Assembly: GCF_040649515.1 (NCBI RefSeq)
Contig: NZ_JBEZFP010000090.1
Span: 1 to 39,062 of the forward strand
Origin: Yinghuangia elevatio
GTDB lineage: Bacteria > Actinomycetota > Actinomycetes > Streptomycetales > Streptomycetaceae
Length of the DNA: 39,062 nucleotides
Reading direction: 5' to 3'
In this document: piece by piece, positions 1-7,058 of the stretch
Layout: every line of letters starts with the position of its first letter
How positions within the stretch are numbered: the stretch's first letter is position 1
Program-made: the position numbers and the translations under genes
Notes under the pieces: generated by a model
The model's input: only the letters and a program-made list of their open reading frames with translations
What the model was told of the DNA's origin: nothing
The model's database searches: none

Positions 1-36
1 ATCGCCCGCCTGCACAACCTCACCCTCGCCGGATGA
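1..36 (+). CDS. C-terminal end of an unidentified protein
   Basis: The first frame reads eleven residues, IARLHNLTLAG, and then TGA. Codons are GC-rich in the third position, as in the real genes of the window, so this is probably the tail of a gene that begins outside it. Nothing can be said about function. A small hairpin lies on the stop codon (seven-base arms at 26-32 and 37-43 with loop ATGA). Confidence 0.4.
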   Translation: MARLHNLTLAG

Positions 37-493
37 CCGGCGAATCAAGCCGCCACACTCCGACAACCGAGATCATTTACGGGACAACCCTTAGGACGCA
101 GCTTTGCGGGCGCGGGTGACGGGTGGGCTATTTCTCCAGATCTCGGCTCAAGCCCGCTTCCTGGCTTTCCGCGAGAGTGCGGAACGTGGTGGCTCCGCCC
201 CAAGGACCGGAATCGCCCGCCCCCACGTCCCGCACGTCGCCGACGGTCAAAGGGGCGGTACGACCCGCCCCGCCTGCCGCCTTCACAAAGCACGCACGGG
301 CAATCTGCGAGACGCGTCCCGCGCCGGACGTGCCGGCCGGGTGCGCGCGTGCGGCCGGCACGTCCGGATCATCGCTGAGGCGTCGGGCCGCCGGGTGGCC
401 GGAATTCGCCCGCGAAAAGTTGTTCTGATGGGGAATCAGATCGCCCGGCCGCCGGTTCCTCTCCACCGGACGCCTGCGAAGTGATCCACCCGT
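37..493. other. Gene-free stretch with two hairpins
   Basis: No open frame here has convincing codon usage, a ribosome binding site or a recognisable protein. Two inverted repeats stand out: GGGGCGG/CCGCCCC at 252-271 with a six-base loop, and a much stronger one at 324-367. The stretch may hold the 3' end of the preceding transcription unit or an unannotated small RNA. No known riboswitch was recognised. Confidence 0.5.
324..367. terminator. Strong hairpin with 16-bp perfect stem
   Basis: The arms CCGGACGTGCCGGCCG (324-339) and CGGCCGGCACGTCCGG (352-367) pair without mismatch around a 12-base GC-rich loop. There is no T-tract on either side, which is usual for actinomycete terminators. It lies almost 300 bases after the nearest upstream stop, so it may end an unrecognised transcript or be a protein-binding or small-RNA structure. 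Confidence 0.45.
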
Positions 494-508
494 ACGAAAC
501 GGTTTCGT
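494..508. promoter_or_regulatory. Palindromic operator for the TetR regulator
   Basis: ACGAAAC-G-GTTTCGT is a perfect 7-1-7 inverted repeat 42 bases before the TetR start. A -10-like hexamer TAGGCT follows at 514-519, so the palindrome would lie in the core promoter. Palindromes of this size and place are typical autoregulatory sites for TetR proteins that control a drug exporter. The assignment to this regulator is inferred from position. Confidence 0.7.
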
Positions 509-550
509 TTCGATAGGCTATGCTCCTCGGGCAACAGGGAAGGAGGCGGG

Positions 551-1150
551 ATGCCGACCGAGCAGGCGACGACACCCGAGCGGCGCAGCCGGCTGACGCC
601 GGAGCGCGAGCGGGAGCTGTACGACGCCGTCATCGCGCTGCTGCGCGAGGTCGGCTACGAGGCGCTCACCATGGACGCCATCGCCGCCCGTGCCCGGACC
701 AGCAAGGCCACCCTCTACCGCCAGTGGCAGGGCAAGCCCCGGCTGGTCATCCACGCACTCGCCCACCTGCGGCCGGTCCACCTCGGCGGCGACGACACCG
801 GCTCCCTCGACGGGGACCTGCGCTCGGTCGCACGCCATCTGGCCGCACTCGCCCAGGACGACGCCGGGCTGCACGCCTCCATGAGCCACGTCGTCATGAC
901 CAACCACGAACTCGGTGAGATGCTCCGCGAGGTCCTCATCCGGCCCGAACGCGAAGCCTTCGACGCCCTGGTGCAGCGGGCCGTCGACCGCGGAGAACTC
1001 GCCCGCATGCCCGCCGCCACCGACTACTGCGGCGGAATCCTCGTCCAGGCGGTCCTCAACAGGCCGCTGTGCGACGGGGTGCCGGCCACCGAGTCGTACC
1101 TGAACGACATCATCGACACGGTGGTCCTGCACGCACTTCGTCACAGCTGA
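551..1150 (+). CDS. TetR/AcrR family transcriptional regulator
   Basis: This 199-residue protein has a TetR-type DNA-binding domain at about residues 15-65. The recognition part reads MDAIAARARTSKATLYRQW, the canonical helix-turn-helix ending in the TLYRxW signature. The rest is an all-helical ligand-binding and dimerisation domain. The ATG start is preceded by a strong AGGAGG ribosome binding site at 541-546. A palindromic operator lies upstream, and an MFS exporter follows 110 bases downstream on the same strand. The likely role is a repressor that releases the operon when it binds a toxic compound or drug. The ligand cannot be predicted. Confidence 0.93.
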   Translation: MPTEQATTPERRSRLTPERERELYDAVIALLREVGYEALTMDAIAARARTSKATLYRQWQGKPRLVIHALAHLRPVHLGGDDTGSLDGDLRSVARHLAALAQDDAGLHASMSHVVMTNHELGEMLREVLIRPEREAFDALVQRAVDRGELARMPAATDYCGGILVQAVLNRPLCDGVPATESYLNDIIDTVVLHALRHS

Positions 1151-1157
1151 GCGCTCT

Positions 1158-1178
1158 CGTTCGTCATATAGCCGAACG
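1158..1178. repeat. Inverted repeat between regulator and exporter
   Basis: CGTTCG and CGAACG flank a nine-base AT-richer spacer (TCATATAGC). The half-site differs from the ACGAAAC operator upstream of the regulator, so it need not be the same site. It could be a second regulatory site or a weak hairpin in the intercistronic RNA. Confidence 0.3.
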
Positions 1179-1260
1179 CTCGGCCCACATCGCCGATCCG
1201 GGCCCCACAACCGGCCCGGTCGGACCGATCCGCAATAACACCCGCACCGGGGGTACCTCC

Positions 1261-2787
1261 ATGTCCCAAGCCACTCTCGATCCGTCCCGACCGACTCCCG
1301 GCGGCGCGTCCGAGGACCACTCCTCGCGCCGCTGGTGGGTGCTGGTCGTCGTCGCCGTCGCGCAGCTCATGGTCGTCCTTGACGCGACCATCGTCACCGT
1401 CGCCCTGCCGGACGCGCAGGCCGACCTCAACATGTCGGACGCCAACAAGCAGTGGGTCGTCACGGCGTACGCGCTGTCCTTCGGCGCCCTGCTCCTGCTC
1501 GGCGGCCGCATCGCCGACTTCTGGGGCCGGAAGAAGGCGTTCGTCACCGGCATGGCCGGCTTCGCCGCCGCCTCCGCACTCGGCGGCATCGCGCAGAACG
1601 AGGCCATGCTGTTCGGCGCCCGGGCGCTCCAGGGTGTCTTCGGCGCGCTGCTCGCCCCCGCGGCGCTGGCGATCCTCACCGTCACGTTCACCGAAGGCCG
1701 GGAACGCGCCAAGGCGTTCGCCGTCTACGGCGGCATCTCGGCAGGTGGCGCGGCCATCGGCCTGCTGCTCGGCGGCGTGCTCACCGAGTACGCGTCGTGG
1801 CGCTGGACCCTGCTGGTGAACGTCCCCATCGCCGCCGTCTCCATCTTCGCCGCGCTGCCGATCCTCAAGGAGAGCCGCGCCGAGGGGAACACCCGGTACG
1901 ACATCCCCGGTGCCATAACCGTCACCCTCGGCCTCGCCGCCCTCGTGTACGGCTTCACCCGTGCCGCGGAGGAGGGCTGGACCGACGGCGTCACGCTGGT
2001 CATGCTGGTCGCCGGCGTCCTGCTGCTGGGCCTGTTCACCTTGATCGAGAGCCGTACGCAGCATGCGCTGCTGCCGCTCCGCGTGGTCGCCGACCGCAAC
2101 CGCGGCGGCTCCCTCCTGGTCATGCTGCTCGTCGGCGCGGCCTTCATCGGCTCGACGATGTTCATGATCTTCTACATGCGCGTCGTGCTCGAGTACGGCG
2201 CGGTGAAGGCGGGCGCGGGCGCGCTCGGCATCACCGTCGGCGTCTTCATCACCGCGGGCGCCTCGGCGGCACTGCTGCCGAAGATCGGCCCGCGGATCCC
2301 GCTCACGGTCGGCTCGCTGCTGGCCGCCGGCGGTACGTTCTGGCTCACCTTCCTCTCCACCGAGCGCCAGTACCTGAGCGACGTGCTGCCGGGCATGGTC
2401 CTGATCGGCCTGGGCCTCGGCCTGGTGTTCACCTCGGTCGCGAGCACCGCGCTGATCGGCATCACCGGCCACGACGCGGGCGCCGCCAGCGCCTCGATCA
2501 ACGCCGTCCAGCAGGTCGGCGGCGCCCTCGGCACCGCCCTGCTCAACAGCATCGCGACCTCCGCCTTCGACGACTCCATGTCGGACAAGGCGGCGGAACT
2601 CGGCCCGCAGATGGGTGACGCGAACGTCGCCCACCAGGCGTTCGTCGACGCGAGCCTGGACAGCTACACCCAGGCGTTCGGCTGGGCCGCCGCGATCATG
2701 GTGGTCGGCGCGGTCATCGCCGCCCTCCTGGTCAACGCCGGCAAGGACGCCCTCCCCAGCGAGGGCGGCGCCGTCCACATGGGCTGA
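1261..2787 (+). CDS. MFS transporter, DHA2 (14-TM) drug exporter family
   Basis: The 508-residue membrane protein begins with a hydrophilic tail of about 25 residues and a first transmembrane helix carrying the DHA2 signature LDATIVTVALP. The loop GRIADFWGRKKAF matches MFS motif A (GxLaDrxGrkxxl). Length and the number of hydrophobic segments fit the 14-helix proton-antiport exporters of the EmrB/QacA type. The frame is open upstream of this ATG, but similarity begins here and upstream codons look non-coding. The ribosome binding site is weak. It sits behind a TetR regulator and is probably the exporter that regulator controls; the substrate is unknown. Confidence 0.92.
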   Translation: MSQATLDPSRPTPGGASEDHSSRRWWVLVVVAVAQLMVVLDATIVTVALPDAQADLNMSDANKQWVVTAYALSFGALLLLGGRIADFWGRKKAFVTGMAGFAAASALGGIAQNEAMLFGARALQGVFGALLAPAALAILTVTFTEGRERAKAFAVYGGISAGGAAIGLLLGGVLTEYASWRWTLLVNVPIAAVSIFAALPILKESRAEGNTRYDIPGAITVTLGLAALVYGFTRAAEEGWTDGVTLVMLVAGVLLLGLFTLIESRTQHALLPLRVVADRNRGGSLLVMLLVGAAFIGSTMFMIFYMRVVLEYGAVKAGAGALGITVGVFITAGASAALLPKIGPRIPLTVGSLLAAGGTFWLTFLSTERQYLSDVLPGMVLIGLGLGLVFTSVASTALIGITGHDAGAASASINAVQQVGGALGTALLNSIATSAFDDSMSDKAAELGPQMGDANVAHQAFVDASLDSYTQAFGWAAAIMVVGAVIAALLVNAGKDALPSEGGAVHMG

Positions 2788-2811
2788 CCCCCAAAAAGCG
2801 CACCGACACAA

Positions 2812-2850
2812 GACGGCGCGGCGATCGGAAACCCCGATCCCCGCGCCGTC
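2812..2850 (+). terminator. Terminator hairpin after the MFS exporter
   Basis: The outer arms GACGGCGCGG and CCGCGCCGTC pair perfectly, and an inner stem GATCGG/CCGATC extends the structure to a five-base loop. It begins 25 bases after the exporter stop, between convergent genes, and could act on both strands. Confidence 0.75.
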
Positions 2851-2920
2851 CGCGCGTCCGCCCCGCGGCTGCGTGGCGCGGGCCCGCGCCAACCGCGAAC
2901 CGACGTCGTACGGGAGCCGT

Positions 2921-3169
2921 TCAGGCGGCTGACGAATACGGGGTCATCGTGTACTCGATGACATCCCGCCCGTCGACAACGTCCACGACGATCACGACGC
3001 GGATGTCCAGTGCCTTGGCCGGCCGCTGGACCCGAGCGAGCGTCGGAGTCACGCCGGCATGCTCGATCGCCGAGATGTTCGCCTGCCGCATCCCCGTGGC
3101 CTCGGCGAGTTTCTGCTGCGTCCTACCCTTCGCCCTGCGGGCCGCGTTGATCGCGAGGCCGAAGTCCAC
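2921..3169 (-). CDS. XRE family helix-turn-helix protein, HigA-like
   Basis: This 82-residue protein is little more than one HTH domain. Residues about 5-60 carry the pattern RTQQKLAEATGMRQANISAIE, typical of XRE/Cro proteins, followed by a segment resembling the end of HigA-type antitoxins. The chosen GTG is the first usual start codon in the frame. Seven well-coded residues (IDEIEQA) precede it after an in-frame stop and look like lost N-terminal coding sequence. No RelE/HigB toxin can be read beside it, so it may be an orphan antitoxin-like repressor or the remnant of a longer protein. Confidence 0.6.
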   Translation of the reverse strand: MDFGLAINAARRAKGRTQQKLAEATGMRQANISAIEHAGVTPTLARVQRPAKALDIRVVIVVDVVDGRDVIEYTMTPYSSAA

Positions 3170-3500
3170 GGCCTGTTCGATCTCGTCGATTCATGCCGGG
3201 ACTTCCAGGGATAGCCGTCGTACGCGAACTCGCGCGTCGGGTCGAACTCCCACAGCCGACTGCTCATCGGCCTCCGAGAACTTCGCGTTCGGCATCGCGC
3301 AGCATCTGGCCCAGTTCGGCCGACGCCGATCTGGACGCGGCACGGTCCGGCGCCGTCATCGACAGATGCTCAAGGTTCCGCCAGCGGCGTGCCCGCTCGA
3401 GGAACACGGACGACGGCGACACGGATCGACCAGTCCACCAGGAACGTCCGCGCGTTCGCCTCCATCGGCGGCTGCGGAAGCGTCGCCCCACTGTCGTCCA
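3170..3500 (-). pseudogene. Frame-broken small genes upstream of the XRE gene
   Basis: No single frame is open across this stretch, yet protein-like segments appear in succession in different frames on the minus strand: ARTFLVDWSIRVAVV, then RRWRNLEHLSMTAPDRAA and MLRDAEREVLGGR ending in TGA, then MSSRLWEFDPTREFAYDG from an ATG that overlaps that stop (ATGA, at 3264-3267). The last segment runs to RHE near 3188. One base shift there would join it to IDEIEQAVDFGLA of the XRE protein. This looks like a two-gene operon broken by one or two single-base changes, or by sequencing errors. The family was not recognised. Confidence 0.35.
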
Positions 3501-3599
3501 GCGGCTGCGCTCCCGACTTGTGCCTCGTCGATCGGCCGACGCCCATGGTTCGGACCGCCCGAGCTATCGCCCGCGTGGCCGAGCTGGGGTGCAAACGGA

Positions 3600-4118
3600 T
3601 CAGGGGGCGGTGGTCAGGTGGCTGCGGATGTGGGTGATCAGGCCGGGGGCGGCTGACTCGATGAGGGTGAGGACTTCCTCGAAGGCTTCGGGGCCGTCGT
3701 AGTACGGGTCCGGGACGTCGAGGTCGTCGTCGGCGTCGGGGTCGAACTCGCGGAGCAGGCGCACCTTTGCGCGGCCGGCGTCGTCGGGGGCGCGGCGGCG
3801 CAGTTCGCGGAGATGGTCGCTGTCGAGGGCGACCACCAGGTCGTACGACGGGAACCACGTCGCGTCGAACCGGCGCGCGGCGTGCCCGGTTTCGTAGCCG
3901 GCCGCGCGCAGGACGGCGTCCGTACGGTGGTCGGCCGGCTTGCCGCGGTGCCAGCCCTCCGTGCCGGAGCTGTCCACCTCCACGAGGCCGTCCAGGCCCT
4001 CGTCCTCGACGACCTTGCGGAAGACCCACTCGGCCATCGGCGACCGGCAGATGTTGCCGGTGCAGACGAAGGTGACGCGGTAGGGGCGGGTGGCGGGTTC
4101 GTCCACCGGCAGCGCCAC
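3600..4118 (-). CDS. Low-molecular-weight protein-tyrosine phosphatase
   Basis: The 172-residue protein has the catalytic P-loop CTGNICRS at residues 19-26, matching the C-x5-R-S signature of low-molecular-weight tyrosine phosphatases. It also has the general-acid loop DPYYDG near residue 136. Length fits the family, with a short N-terminal extension. Members remove phosphate from phosphotyrosine proteins in the cytoplasm; the actinobacterial PtpA branch is the closest named group, and the substrate here is unknown. The GTG start lies four bases after the stop of the DUF5997 gene, so translation is probably coupled. No separate ribosome binding site is clear. Confidence 0.93.
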   Translation of the reverse strand: MALPVDEPATRPYRVTFVCTGNICRSPMAEWVFRKVVEDEGLDGLVEVDSSGTEGWHRGKPADHRTDAVLRAAGYETGHAARRFDATWFPSYDLVVALDSDHLRELRRRAPDDAGRAKVRLLREFDPDADDDLDVPDPYYDGPEAFEEVLTLIESAAPGLITHIRSHLTTAP

Positions 4119-4122
4119 GGGA

Positions 4123-4581
4123 CTACCGCCGACCGCCGCGCCCGGCCGGGCGCTTCGGGGCGGGCTTGGCGGCCCGCGCGGGTGCGGGGGCGTCCTTCTT
4201 CGCCTGCTCGTCCTGCTGCTTCTCCTTGAGGCGCGCGGCCTCGCGCCGGACCTCGGCCTGGGTGGCGCGCTCCTGCTCCAGCCACTCGGGCGCCTCGTCC
4301 TTCAGCGCCTCGATCTCGTCGGTGGTCAGCGCCTCGGTGACGCCGCCGCGGGCCAGGCCCGCGATGGAGACGCCCAGCTTCGCGGCCACCACGGGACGCG
4401 GATGCGGTCCGTTGCGGCGCAGTTCGCGCAGCCACTCGGGCGGGTCGGTCTGGAGCGCGTTCAGCTCGTCGCGCGAGACGACACCCTCCTGGAACTCGGG
4501 CGGGGTGGCCTGGAGGTACACACCCAGCTTCTTCGCCGCGGTCGCGGGCTTCATCGTCTGGGCGGTCTTGTGCGACGTCAT
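4123..4581 (-). CDS. DUF5997 family protein
   Basis: This 152-residue protein matches my knowledge of the actinomycete DUF5997 family, with the opening MTSHKTAQTMKPATAAKKLG followed by two related segments ending in EWLRELRR and EWLEQER. The C-terminus is a charged, Lys/Ala/Pro-rich tail. Function is unknown. An in-frame ATG lies 21 bases upstream, but the chosen ATG is where the family begins. It sits seven bases after a -10-like TACCCT, so the mRNA may be leaderless. The gene diverges from a LysR-type ligand-binding protein and precedes the tyrosine phosphatase. Confidence 0.85.
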   Translation of the reverse strand: MTSHKTAQTMKPATAAKKLGVYLQATPPEFQEGVVSRDELNALQTDPPEWLRELRRNGPHPRPVVAAKLGVSIAGLARGGVTEALTTDEIEALKDEAPEWLEQERATQAEVRREAARLKEKQQDEQAKKDAPAPARAAKPAPKRPAGRGGRR

Positions 4582-4588
4582 GGCGCCA

Positions 4589-4633
4589 AGGGTAGCGAGC
4601 ATGCGCGGCCCCTCGGATCACGCCCGGTAACCT
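4589..4633. promoter_or_regulatory. Divergent promoters with -10 boxes close to both starts
   Basis: On the minus strand TACCCT (4594 to 4589) is followed by seven bases and the ATG of the DUF5997 gene. On the plus strand TAACCT (4628-4633) is followed by six bases and the GTG of the LysR-like gene. Both spacings would place transcription start at or next to the start codon. No good Shine-Dalgarno sequence precedes either start. The -35 boxes are not clear. Confidence 0.5.
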
Positions 4634-4639
4634 GACGGG

Positions 4640-5431
4640 GTGACAGGCTCGGAGACACCCCTTTCGTTCCGGCTCGCGTACGTTCCCGGGGTGACGCCCG
4701 CCAAATGGGTGCGGACCTGGCACGAGCGCCTGCCGGACGTCCCGCTCGAACTGGTCGCGGCGACCGCGGACGAGGCGGCCGGCCTGCTGCGCGACGGCGG
4801 CGCCGACGCCGGGCTGGTACGCCTACCGGTCGACCGCACCGCGCTGAGCGCGATTCCCCTCTATACCGAGACCACGGTCGTCGTCGTGCCGAAGGACCAC
4901 GTCGTGACGGCGGCGGACGAGGTGACGACGGAGGACCTGGCCGACGAGATCGTGCTGCACCCGCTCGACGACGCCCTCCCGTGGGAGGAACTGCCCGGGC
5001 GCCCCGCGGTCGAGCGGCCCGCGACCACCGGGGACGCGGTCGAGCTGGTGGCGGCGGGGGTCGGCGTGCTCGTCGTCCCGCAGTCGCTGGCGCGGCTGCA
5101 CCACCGCAAGGACCTGACCTACCGGCCGCTGACCGACGCCCCCGAGTCGCGGGTCGCGCTGTCGTGGCGCGAGGGGGAGACCACGGACCTGGTGGAGGAG
5201 TTCATCGGGATCGTGCGCGGCCGCACAGTCAACAGCTCGCGCGGCCGTACGCCCACCCCGCCGCAGCCCAAGGCCGCGCGTACGTCTGCCGGAGGCCGGT
5301 CAGGGGGAGCGGCCGGCGGGTCCAAGGGCAAAGCCGCCGGCAAGCCGACGGGCAAGACCGGCGGAACCCGCGCCAATCCGCCGCGCGGGGCCGCCCCCGC
5401 GAAGCGCGGCAAACCGCGCCGCAAGGGCTGA
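4640..5431 (+). CDS. LysR-type substrate-binding domain protein without HTH
   Basis: The 263-residue protein starts directly in the ligand-binding fold of LysR regulators (FRLAYVPGVTPAKWVRTWHE) and keeps its two-lobe pattern to about residue 195. The N-terminal DNA-binding helix-turn-helix is absent. The last 65 or so residues form a low-complexity tail rich in Gly, Ala, Lys, Arg and Pro, ending KRGKPRRKG, which could bind nucleic acid. The GTG start lies six bases from a -10-like box. Pairing with a divergent DUF5997 gene is, as far as I recall, recurrent in Streptomyces. It may be a ligand sensor acting through a partner protein or through its basic tail. Confidence 0.8.
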   Translation: MTGSETPLSFRLAYVPGVTPAKWVRTWHERLPDVPLELVAATADEAAGLLRDGGADAGLVRLPVDRTALSAIPLYTETTVVVVPKDHVVTAADEVTTEDLADEIVLHPLDDALPWEELPGRPAVERPATTGDAVELVAAGVGVLVVPQSLARLHHRKDLTYRPLTDAPESRVALSWREGETTDLVEEFIGIVRGRTVNSSRGRTPTPPQPKAARTSAGGRSGGAAGGSKGKAAGKPTGKTGGTRANPPRGAAPAKRGKPRRKG

Positions 5432-5433
5432 CG

Positions 5434-5462
5434 GCGGCGGCCGTCGCCGCACCGGCGTGCGG
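5434..5462. terminator. Bidirectional terminator between convergent genes
   Basis: Between the two stop codons are two mutually exclusive hairpins, GCGGCG/CGCCGC with loop GCCGT (5434-5450) and CCGCAC/GTGCGG with loop CGGC (5447-5462). The second ends at the base before the epimerase stop codon. The whole 31-base gap is taken up by this structure. Confidence 0.6.
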
Positions 5463-7058
5463 TCAGGTCGCCGCCCACCAGCCCGCGTCCAGGTCGTGGG
5501 CCAGTGGGCCCACGGTGGCGGCGGCCGCCAAGTGCCGGGCGGCGGCGACGCCTTCGGCCGGTTCGAGCATGCAGCCGACCACCAGGCCCAGCCCGGTTTC
5601 GGCGCACGCGGCGACCACCTCCCGCGCGGGGCCGAGGCCTCCGCACTTGAGGAGCTTGAGGTTGACCAGGTCCGCCGCGGACGCGTCGGCGACGCGGCGT
5701 ACGTCGTCCGCGGTGAAGACGCTTTCGTCGGCGAGGACCGGCCAGGGGGAGTTCCGGCGGACGTGCGCCAAGCCGGCGAGGTCGGCGGCGCGGACCGGTT
5801 GTTCGACCAGTTCGAGGTCGATGCCGAGAGCCGCGATCCGGTCCAGTACGTGGACCGCCTCGTCGGGCGTCCAGGCCTGGTTGGCGTCGACGCGCAGCAC
5901 GACGCGGCGTTCGGCGCCCCCGAGTCCGGCGTGGACCTCGGACACGCGGCGTACGTCCACCTCGGCGTCGGCGAGCTTGAGCTTGAGTGTGTCGAAGCCC
6001 GCTTCCGCGGCCTCGAGCGCCGAGGTGGCCATTGCCGCCGGGCTGTCCACGCTGATTGTGAGGTCCGACCGGACGGGCAGGGGTGTGTTGCCGAGGAGTC
6101 CGGGGAGGCCGGTGCGGGCGAACGCCGGGGACGACGCCGCAAGGTGGTGCAGAGCCACGTCGGCGGCGGCCCTGGCGGACGCCACCCCCGGCGCCGCCGC
6201 CTCGACCGCGCGCAGCGCCTGCGCGAAGTCCCGCGGACCGCGGCGCAAGGCGTGGCTGATCGGTCCGTGCAGGGCGGCAAGGACGGCGTCCGCGGTGTCG
6301 CCGGTGACCGCCGGGGTCGCGACCGTGGAGCCGGTCGCCGACAGGCCGTCCGCTGTGTGCAGGGTGACCTCGATCGCCGACAGGGTGTGGACCGTGCGCA
6401 GGGCGGTGCGGAACGGCCGGCGCAGCGGCCGCTGGACCACCGTCGTGGACACCGCGCGGACTCGGGGGAGGGTGAGGTCCGGTAGCGCCGGGAGCGGGCG
6501 CGGCTCGTTGCGGGCGGGGCGCCGCATGGGTATCTGGGGTGTGCGCCAGCGCGGATCGGTCCGCCGGGGGCCCGCGGGGCGGAACCCGGCCTTCTCGTAC
6601 ACCGAGCGGGCGCGGGAGTTCGCCTCGAACACCCACAGTCCCACGGCCCGCCCAGGCATCGCGTCGAGGGCGTGGCGCAGGAGACGGCCCCCGATGCCGA
6701 GGCCCGAGGCGGCCGGATGGACGTAGAGCGCCGCGAGGTAGCCGTCGCGCCCGCCCGCGCCGCCCTCGCGGTCCGACCGGTCCGACCGGTCCGTGACGTC
6801 GTCGCCGAAACGGGCGAACCCGACCGGCTCCCCGGCGGTGCCGAGCGCCAGGACCGTGATCAGCCGCGGGTCGTCGAGCCCCACCGCCAGGTCGGCGGCG
6901 ACGCTCCCGGGTTGCAGGGAGTCGAGCACGTCGTCCGGGACGATCCCGCCGTACGCCCCCAGCCAGGACCGGACGAAGATCTCGGCCATCGCCGGAAGGT
7001 CGTCGTGCGTCGCACCGCGCAGGCCGGATCCGGCCGCCACCCGCTCCGCCGCGCTCAC
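5463..7058 (-). CDS. GNAT acetyltransferase fused to L-Ala-D/L-Glu (dipeptide) epimerase
   Basis: One open frame of 531 residues carries two enzymes. Residues about 10-165 are a GNAT domain with the acetyl-CoA loop SGLGIGG (118-124) and the later ANSRARSVYEKAGF. From about residue 185 an enolase-superfamily epimerase follows, with the KxK pair in TLKLKLA, metal ligands in DANQAW, EQPV and ADES, a second lysine in NLKLLKCGG, and GCMLE and DLDAGWW as in dipeptide epimerases. Epimerases of this type convert L-Ala-D-Glu from murein peptides to L-Ala-L-Glu. The GTG start overlaps the AnmK stop (GTGA). An in-frame ATG at 6527 could start the epimerase alone but lacks a ribosome site. The acetyl acceptor is unknown. 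Confidence 0.82.
   Translation of the reverse strand: MSAAERVAAGSGLRGATHDDLPAMAEIFVRSWLGAYGGIVPDDVLDSLQPGSVAADLAVGLDDPRLITVLALGTAGEPVGFARFGDDVTDRSDRSDREGGAGGRDGYLAALYVHPAASGLGIGGRLLRHALDAMPGRAVGLWVFEANSRARSVYEKAGFRPAGPRRTDPRWRTPQIPMRRPARNEPRPLPALPDLTLPRVRAVSTTVVQRPLRRPFRTALRTVHTLSAIEVTLHTADGLSATGSTVATPAVTGDTADAVLAALHGPISHALRRGPRDFAQALRAVEAAAPGVASARAAADVALHHLAASSPAFARTGLPGLLGNTPLPVRSDLTISVDSPAAMATSALEAAEAGFDTLKLKLADAEVDVRRVSEVHAGLGGAERRVVLRVDANQAWTPDEAVHVLDRIAALGIDLELVEQPVRAADLAGLAHVRRNSPWPVLADESVFTADDVRRVADASAADLVNLKLLKCGGLGPAREVVAACAETGLGLVVGCMLEPAEGVAAARHLAAAATVGPLAHDLDAGWWAAT

Noticed and set aside
45..484. Small open frames in the first 500 bases on both strands
   Set aside because: They are overlapping frames rich in Arg, Pro and Gly, with no ribosome site and no domain. 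GC-rich DNA produces such frames by chance.
1141..2892. A 583-codon open frame opposite the MFS exporter
   Set aside because: Its amino acid composition is that of an antisense frame, and it ends across the regulator-exporter gap. The sense strand encodes an unmistakable MFS protein.
6520..6530. Two separate genes instead of a GNAT-epimerase fusion
   Set aside because: There is no stop between the domains, and the internal ATG at 6527 has no ribosome site. A second start cannot be excluded, but a fusion is the simpler reading.
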